Below are positions 59,166 through 64,000 of a DNA stretch of 64,000 nucleotides, piece after piece. Source of the DNA: Verrucomicrobiota bacterium. Its GTDB lineage: Bacteria; Verrucomicrobiota; Verrucomicrobiia; Limisphaerales; JAEYXS01. The notes under the pieces were generated by a model. The model was given only the letters and a program-made list of their open reading frames with translations, did not search any database and was not told the origin of the DNA. A program made the translations under genes and the position numbers. Location: NCBI GenBank assembly GCA_023431185.1, contig JAEYXS010000112.1:1-64000 (forward strand), written 5' to 3'. Positions within the stretch are counted from its first letter, which is position 1, and every line of letters begins with the position of its first letter.

Positions 59166-60356
59166 GTGATCAACAAGGAAAAGCCTCGCGAGTTTTTTCG
59201 TCAGCACAAGCTGATCTGTTTCGCCATTAGTTTTATCGCGGCTATTCTCCTGGTTGCACTCACGCGAAACAGCGAACCATCCTATCAAGGAAAGACTGCG
59301 AGCGAGTGGCTCAACGTGAAATGGAACGGCCAGGCAGAGTTTGATGCTGCCTTGGCTGAAAGGAAGATCGCTTTTGATGCAATGGGAAAGAAGGCTGTCA
59401 TGCACTTCGCCCGAGAACTCTCCGCTGGGGATTCTCTTTTCGAGCAAGCCTTGGAAAAACTAAACCGAAAATTAGGTCGAACAAAAAAAGGCCAAGCCTC
59501 ATTTATGGAGAGGAAAATGGCTGCTTCTAATAACTTGCAGTTTCTAGGCAACCATAAGCTTGCAGATTTAAGCCCAATCGTGCCGGATTTGATTAAGCTA
59601 GCAAACCATCCATCAGCTAAAGTAAGGAACAATTGCTTATCGATACTGGAATATTGCCACAGCCACGAAGAGCTTGTGGTGCCAGCCATGAAGAACTTGC
59701 TGAACTCAGCGGATGTTGGGACCAGCATCCGTGCTGCTCGTGTTCTGGCTAACTACCCATCCAGTTCTGAAATTGCCCGCAATCATTTCAAACACCTGCT
59801 CAACCACACCAATTCAGGGGTCTTTTTGCATGTGAGCTTGATTGTCAAAGACATCGCTCCTGACCAACGAGCAGCATGGCTTACGCCCTATTATGCACTC
59901 CACCTTCGCAACCCTGATTCAGCTTGGCGGACCGATGCTTTACACTCTTTGACCATGGCCTACCCGGAGGACAGCGAAAACATGCGCTACGCCACCAATC
60001 TGTTACATGACCCTGATCCCAGAGTGCGGGCCGTGGCCATCGATTGTTTTTCCAAGCTGGCCAACTCCCAGCCGCAATATCTACCCTTGCCAGCCAGTCA
60101 TGTCTTGGACATCTGCATAACGTCCCTGGATGATTCTTCGGAATATCTCCGCAATGAAGCATTGATTGAGATCGCTCACACATGGGAAAGCAAAGCGACC
60201 AACGCGCTGTCCAAGCTGGAGCAACTGTATAAATCCCCTACTAACTTCAGTGGCGGGATATTCAATCGGGCTGAAATCGGCAAGATTATCCAACGCATCT
60301 CCCCCGAGAAAGCCAAGGAATTGGGCATCGGCAGCCCCGGCGGAACTTTACCCTGA
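59166..60356 (+). CDS. membrane-anchored HEAT-repeat protein, 396 aa
   Basis: Starts at GTG 59166. An N-terminal helix (LICFAISFIAAILLVALT) acts as anchor or signal. The rest is helical repeats of about 35 residues, e.g. LIKLANHPSAKVRNNCLSIL, VVPAMKNLLNSADVGTSIRAARVLANY and ATNLLHDPDPRVRAVAIDCFSKLA. Such proteins usually act by protein contacts. The DNA is more A/T-rich than its neighbours, which could mean recent acquisition. It lies 7 bases before the YgjP-like gene. Confidence 0.8.
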   Translation: MINKEKPREFFRQHKLICFAISFIAAILLVALTRNSEPSYQGKTASEWLNVKWNGQAEFDAALAERKIAFDAMGKKAVMHFARELSAGDSLFEQALEKLNRKLGRTKKGQASFMERKMAASNNLQFLGNHKLADLSPIVPDLIKLANHPSAKVRNNCLSILEYCHSHEELVVPAMKNLLNSADVGTSIRAARVLANYPSSSEIARNHFKHLLNHTNSGVFLHVSLIVKDIAPDQRAAWLTPYYALHLRNPDSAWRTDALHSLTMAYPEDSENMRYATNLLHDPDPRVRAVAIDCFSKLANSQPQYLPLPASHVLDICITSLDDSSEYLRNEALIEIAHTWESKATNALSKLEQLYKSPTNFSGGIFNRAEIGKIIQRISPEKAKELGIGSPGGTLP

Positions 60357-60363
60357 AGCACTG

Positions 60364-61050
60364 ATGGAACTCGCCTTCGTAAACGAAAACATCCCGCTGG
60401 AAATCCATCACAACCGCAAGGCCCGCCGCTACCTGCTGCGCATCCGCCCGGACGGCACCTTGCGCGTGACCATCCCGCGCTACGGCAACCGCGAGGAAGC
60501 GATGCGTTTCGTCACCCGTCAGAACGCCTGGATCATCAAAAATCGGGCGCGTGCCTTGGCGCGCATCACCATAGTGCAACCTTTGGTGAACGGCTCGCTC
60601 CTTTGGTATCGTGGTGAGAAAACACCGCTGCAAGTTCACACCCACGATTCCCTCCACGCGCTCCACTTCGGCGATCAAATGGCGAGCAGCAGACTCGCCC
60701 GAGAAGATTGGCGGCCCCTGATAAACCAGCATCTGCGCACCCTCGCAACGGCAGAATTGCCTCCGCTAGTCAAAGCGCTGGCACGGCAGCATGGCTTGGA
60801 AGTGAAGCATGTCTCCATCCGCGACCAGAAATCCCGCTGGGGCTCCTGCTCCGCCCGCAAGACCATCTCGCTCAACTGGCGATTGATCCAAGCTCCGCCT
60901 TTCGTGTTAGATTACGTCATCATCCACGAACTCATGCACTTGAAAGAAATGAATCATTCCGCCCGCTTCTGGCATTACGTCGCTCAAGCTTTTCCCCGCC
61001 ATAAGGAAGCGGAGCAATGGCTGAAAGAATTCGGCAAGGAATTGCGCTGA
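60364..61050 (+). CDS. YgjP-like metallopeptidase (DUF45/M48-type), 228 aa
   Basis: ATG 60364. The zinc-binding motif HELMHLKEMNHSARFW (HExxH plus a downstream His) is that of the YgjP/DUF45 family. SIRDQKSRWGSCSARKTISLNWRLI is the other conserved block. These proteins are thought to be metal-dependent proteases but are little studied. The start is the first ATG after the previous stop. Confidence 0.93.
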   Translation: MELAFVNENIPLEIHHNRKARRYLLRIRPDGTLRVTIPRYGNREEAMRFVTRQNAWIIKNRARALARITIVQPLVNGSLLWYRGEKTPLQVHTHDSLHALHFGDQMASSRLAREDWRPLINQHLRTLATAELPPLVKALARQHGLEVKHVSIRDQKSRWGSCSARKTISLNWRLIQAPPFVLDYVIIHELMHLKEMNHSARFWHYVAQAFPRHKEAEQWLKEFGKELR

Positions 61051-61060
61051 CTCCTTACGC

Positions 61061-61100
61061 ATCACGCATTACGGGTTAGTCATAATTCGTAATGCGTGAT
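61061..61100. repeat. inverted repeat, 13-bp arms, 14-base loop
   Basis: ATCACGCATTACG (61061-61073) and CGTAATGCGTGAT (61088-61100) form a perfect hairpin between the YgjP-like gene and the acyl-CoA synthetase. No U-run follows. The same ATTACG/CGTAAT words continue outside the arms. Confidence 0.7.
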
Positions 61101-61173
61101 ACGTGACAAAAATCCCCTATCCACGCCTCTTTTGCTTTTCAGGCACACACGAAACAGGTATCAAAACCCGCAC

Positions 61174-62652
61174 ATGAGTCTCCACGAGGAATTTCTGGAT
61201 ATGGCCGGGTCATCCCTGACCCGCACCGCAATCTTTTGGGGTGATGAAAAGATCTCTTACGCCAAGATGTTGGCGCAGGTGCGCGCCTTGAGCCTGCGTC
61301 TGCGTCAGGAGTTAGGCCTGCAATCCGGCGACCGCGTCGCTGTCTGGTTGAAGAACTGCCCGGAGTTTCCCGTGGCCTTGTTCGGCTCCTGGCACGCCGG
61401 TGGCGTGGTGGTGATGATCAATAATTTTCTGAAACCGGATGAGGTGTCCTACATCTTGAAAGATTCCGGCGCCAAGATCGTCATCACCGACCACAGCCTC
61501 ACGGACAATCAGACCAAGCTGAAGGCGCTGCTGCCGGACATCCGGTATCTCTACGTGGAAGATTTCACCGCGAGTGAAGATGACTCCATCGAGCCGGTAC
61601 GCCGCCAGAAAAACGAACTGGCCGCCCTGCTCTACACTTCGGGCACCACGGGTCGCCCGAAAGGGGCCATGCTCACGCACGGCAATTTCCTGGCCAATGT
61701 CCGCAGTTGCGTGAAGTGCCTGGAGATGACGGAGGAGGACCGCATCGTTGTCATGCTGCCACAGTTTCACAGCTTCATGTTCACGGTAGGCACCTTGCTG
61801 CCTTTGCTTGGCGGCGCGAGCATCGTGCTGGTGAAATCCCTGCACCCGATGAAGCATGTGTTGGAAGAAATTCTACGGCATCGCAGCACCGTCTTACCCG
61901 CTGTGCCGCAGATCCATCGCGCACTGGCCTCCTTACCGCCGGGTGTGGAATTGAATCTACGCCTGTGCGTCAGTGGTGGTGCGCCCTTGCCGCTCGAAGT
62001 GCTGCACCAGTTCCAGCAACGCTTCCCGAAGATCAAGTTCCTTGAAGGTTACGGCCCCACCGAAAGCAGCCCGGTAGCCACGGTGAATCCCATCAACGGC
62101 CCGCAAAAGCCCGGCTCCGTCGGTATCGCCATACCTGAAGTGGAGCTCAGCATCCGAGATGAGCAAGGCAATGCCCTGCCGCCGGGTGTGACCGGCGAGA
62201 TCTGCATCAAGGGCCCCAACGTGATGCAAGGCTACTGGAAACAGCCCGAAGAGACGGCAGCTACCTTGCGCAACGGCTGGCTCTACACCGGTGATGTCGG
62301 CCATCGCGATGCGGATAATTTCTACTACATCACGGACCGAAAGAAGGACATGTTGCTGGTGAACGGCATCAACGTCTATCCGCGAGAGATCGAGGAGGTC
62401 ATCTATAAATTCCCCGGCATCAAGGAAGCGGCCGTCATCGGCAAACCTGACCCGCGCAAAGGCGAGCAACCCGTCGCCTTTGTCACCCTGAACGAAGGTG
62501 TGACGCTGGATGACAAAGCCTTGCTCGCTTTCATCCGTGAGAAGATGGCGGATTACAAGGTACCGCGCAAAGTCGTGGTCTTGCCTGCCCTACCCCGCAA
62601 CGCGACCGGCAAAATCCTCAAGACGGAACTGAGAACTGTGCCGGTGGAATAG
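61174..62652 (+). CDS. acyl-CoA synthetase (AMP-forming ligase), 492 aa
   Basis: ATG 61174 (MSLHEEFLDMAG). Motif A10-like YTSGTTGRPKGAML binds ATP. EGYGPTESSPVA, YTGDVGHRDADNFYYITDRKKDM and NGINVYPREIEEVIY are the other core blocks, and the adenylation Lys is in PRNATGKILKTELR. The enzyme activates a carboxylic acid (fatty or aromatic) as acyl-AMP and then thioester. The chain length cannot be read from sequence. thrH follows after 46 bases. Confidence 0.92.
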   Translation: MSLHEEFLDMAGSSLTRTAIFWGDEKISYAKMLAQVRALSLRLRQELGLQSGDRVAVWLKNCPEFPVALFGSWHAGGVVVMINNFLKPDEVSYILKDSGAKIVITDHSLTDNQTKLKALLPDIRYLYVEDFTASEDDSIEPVRRQKNELAALLYTSGTTGRPKGAMLTHGNFLANVRSCVKCLEMTEEDRIVVMLPQFHSFMFTVGTLLPLLGGASIVLVKSLHPMKHVLEEILRHRSTVLPAVPQIHRALASLPPGVELNLRLCVSGGAPLPLEVLHQFQQRFPKIKFLEGYGPTESSPVATVNPINGPQKPGSVGIAIPEVELSIRDEQGNALPPGVTGEICIKGPNVMQGYWKQPEETAATLRNGWLYTGDVGHRDADNFYYITDRKKDMLLVNGINVYPREIEEVIYKFPGIKEAAVIGKPDPRKGEQPVAFVTLNEGVTLDDKALLAFIREKMADYKVPRKVVVLPALPRNATGKILKTELRTVPVE

Positions 62653-62698
62653 GTCTTTCACTGGACAAATCGCCACCACCCCTGCAACCTCCCGCGCC

Positions 62699-63304
62699 GT
62701 GAAACAACAGACGATTGTCACCTTGGATTTGGAAGGCGTTTTGGTTCCTGAGATCTGGATCGCCGTCGCCGAAAAGACGAAGATCCCCGAACTGCGCCGC
62801 ACCACGCGCGATGAGCCGGATTACGACAAGCTCATGCGTGGTCGTCTGGAGATTTTGGACCGCCATGGCCTGAAGCTCGCAGACATCCAGGAAGTCATCG
62901 GCACGCTCAGTCCCCTGCCCGGCGGCAAGGAGTTCCTTGACGAACTGCGCTCACTCACCCAGGCCATCATCCTTTCAGACACGTTTGAAGAATTTGCCCA
63001 GCCGCTCATGCGCCAGCTTGGCTGGCCGACCATCCTTTGCCATAAACTCGAGGTGAAGGATGGGCGCATCGTGAACTACAAGCTGCGCCAGGATAACCAG
63101 AAGCAGAAGGCCGTGGCCGCGCTCAAGAACCTGAACTACAAAGTCATCGCCGCCGGGGATTCGTTCAACGACACGACGATGCTGGGTGAAGCCCACGTGG
63201 GTTTCCTCTTCCATTCGCCGGAGAACATCAAGAAACAGTTCCCTCAGTTCAAAGCAGTGGATGAGTATGCCGACCTGATGAAACTCATCCGTGCCCAACT
63301 CTAA
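62699..63304 (+). CDS. thrH: phosphoserine phosphatase / homoserine phosphotransferase
   Basis: HAD-family protein. LDLEGVLVPEIWIAVAEKT has the ThrH-type motif with Glu where ordinary HAD enzymes have Asp-x-Asp. The other HAD parts are SDTFEEFAQPL and AAGDSFNDTTML. ThrH dephosphorylates phosphoserine and can move phosphate to homoserine. Start GTG 62699. The 201-aa length is normal. Confidence 0.93.
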   Translation: MKQQTIVTLDLEGVLVPEIWIAVAEKTKIPELRRTTRDEPDYDKLMRGRLEILDRHGLKLADIQEVIGTLSPLPGGKEFLDELRSLTQAIILSDTFEEFAQPLMRQLGWPTILCHKLEVKDGRIVNYKLRQDNQKQKAVAALKNLNYKVIAAGDSFNDTTMLGEAHVGFLFHSPENIKKQFPQFKAVDEYADLMKLIRAQL

Positions 63305-63424
63305 GCCAAATTTTGATCGAGTTTTGGTGCCCGTTTTAACCCTGAAAAACAGCCAGATTTTCCGGGACAACGCTTTACAGAAATTTGTGCGCACCTTAGC
63401 CTCCCGCAGTTGCAGGGTATCGCC

Positions 63425-64000
63425 ATGAATCAGCCAGTCGAATCCATTCCTGCGGGCTTTGCCGGGCTCAAGCCCAAGCCATTGCCCAGCTTTGAGAATA
63501 GCGGCGATGTCTTTTGGCACAAGTTGGGGCGGGCCAGCATCGATTTCGCGGCACTGCAAGATTCAGAGGACGATCACGGCACCCGTGTCCAGCTCCGCTC
63601 ACCGGAGAAGCCTTGGTATCGGGAGCTGGCGGCAGATTCACGATTTGGGGATATCCGCTGGTTCAAGGATCCTACTGGGCGAATGCTGCCGACCAACCGC
63701 CAAGGTCACCCGGACTTCAAGCAGGTCTTTATTGGTTACCCTGAGATACCAGTGGAGGGCCAAGGCGATGAGCTTGGCGAGATTTTCACCGAAGCGGCAG
63801 ATACCGTAGTCCTGCGGCGGGGCGCACAAGGCATCGAAGTGCTGCTGATCCAAAGGGCCTCCGGCTATTTCGCCCTGCCGGGCGGCATCCGCACCCAGAT
63901 CGGCGAAGAGCCTCTCTATTTAATCGACGCCGAGGGCGTATATTGCCAGCGCCCCTGCGCGAAAGAAAGCGCGGCAGAAACCGCCCGCCGGGTCTTGCAG
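63425..64000 (+). CDS. NUDIX-like hydrolase, NUDT9-type features, partial
   Basis: An open frame from ATG 63425 with no stop to the window end (192 codons). RWFKDPTGRMLPTNRQGHPDFKQVF resembles the linker of NUDT9-type ADP-ribose pyrophosphatases. TVVLRRGAQGIEVLLIQRASGYFALPGGI is the start of a NUDIX fold with GG at the expected place. The catalytic box (E..A..R..E) would begin at ESAAETARRVLQ and be cut by the edge, with an insert of about 25 residues after GG. Preceding residues are hydrophilic; no signal peptide. Confidence 0.7.
   Translation, partial: MNQPVESIPAGFAGLKPKPLPSFENSGDVFWHKLGRASIDFAALQDSEDDHGTRVQLRSPEKPWYRELAADSRFGDIRWFKDPTGRMLPTNRQGHPDFKQVFIGYPEIPVEGQGDELGEIFTEAADTVVLRRGAQGIEVLLIQRASGYFALPGGIRTQIGEEPLYLIDAEGVYCQRPCAKESAAETARRVLQ

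Overview
This 64-kb window looks like chromosome from a Gram-negative member of the Verrucomicrobia, most likely the Pedosphaera/Limisphaerales side of the phylum. The evidence is family content, not a search. It has Tat-targeted DUF1501, Gfo/Idh and PhoD proteins, secreted sulfatase, PPC-domain and PQQ-propeller proteins, a pseudopilin with a TLIELLVVIAIIAIL-type N-terminus, B12-dependent ribonucleotide reductase, a futalosine-pathway menaquinone gene, and LptD (so an outer membrane with LPS). The DNA is fairly GC-rich, genes are tightly packed on both strands, and no phage, integrase, transposase or CRISPR array is visible.

Layout. 0.1-1.6 kb is the most unusual part: a minus-strand cluster made from a tRNA-Met gene, three further tRNA-shaped copies whose anticodon arm is replaced by a long palindrome, a tRNA fragment, one intact small GIY-YIG nuclease whose last codons are tRNA sequence, and a remnant of a second nuclease. 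1.8-6 kb has a secreted rhodanese and a three-gene glycosylation operon (GT2, methyltransferase, TMTC-like GT-C/TPR protein). 6.1-9.6 kb is signalling and transcription: a response regulator, a soluble hybrid histidine kinase and convergent rpoD with a histone-H1-like N-terminus. 9.7-16.8 kb holds a secreted PPC/DUF1501/PQQ group, a possible nucleotidyltransferase toxin-antitoxin-like pair and a Tat-exported oxidoreductase. 17-26.9 kb contains nadB, nrdJ with a likely NrdR/DnaA control region, and an operon of miaB, a membrane protein and a GT9 transferase.

27-34.1 kb has a DUF485/sodium-solute symporter pair, a glucarate dehydratase-like plus kdgD catabolic pair, small membrane proteins and the pseudopilin. 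34-38.1 kb is a four-gene oligopeptide ABC transporter without a binding protein. 38.2-47.1 kb contains mqnD, a beta-helix protein, lptD, recG, bioB and a DUF309 protein. 47.3-53.2 kb has parB without parA, a PfkB-type kinase, def, a sulfatase, a Bax-inhibitor-1 protein and a VOC protein. 53.2-59.1 kb is a run of secreted hydrolases: two overlapping paralogous BNR proteins (one Sec-type, one Tat-type leader), PhoD, a purple-acid-phosphatase-like enzyme and an esterase. The end carries a HEAT-repeat protein, a YgjP-like metallopeptidase, an acyl-CoA synthetase, thrH and a NUDIX-like gene cut by the window edge.

How it fits together: most genes are housekeeping (transcription, tRNA modification, dNTP, NAD, biotin and menaquinone synthesis, LPS export, DNA repair) mixed with polysaccharide/sulfate-ester scavenging and sugar-acid catabolism. 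Many long reading frames lie antisense to real genes because of the GC-rich codon usage; these were left out.
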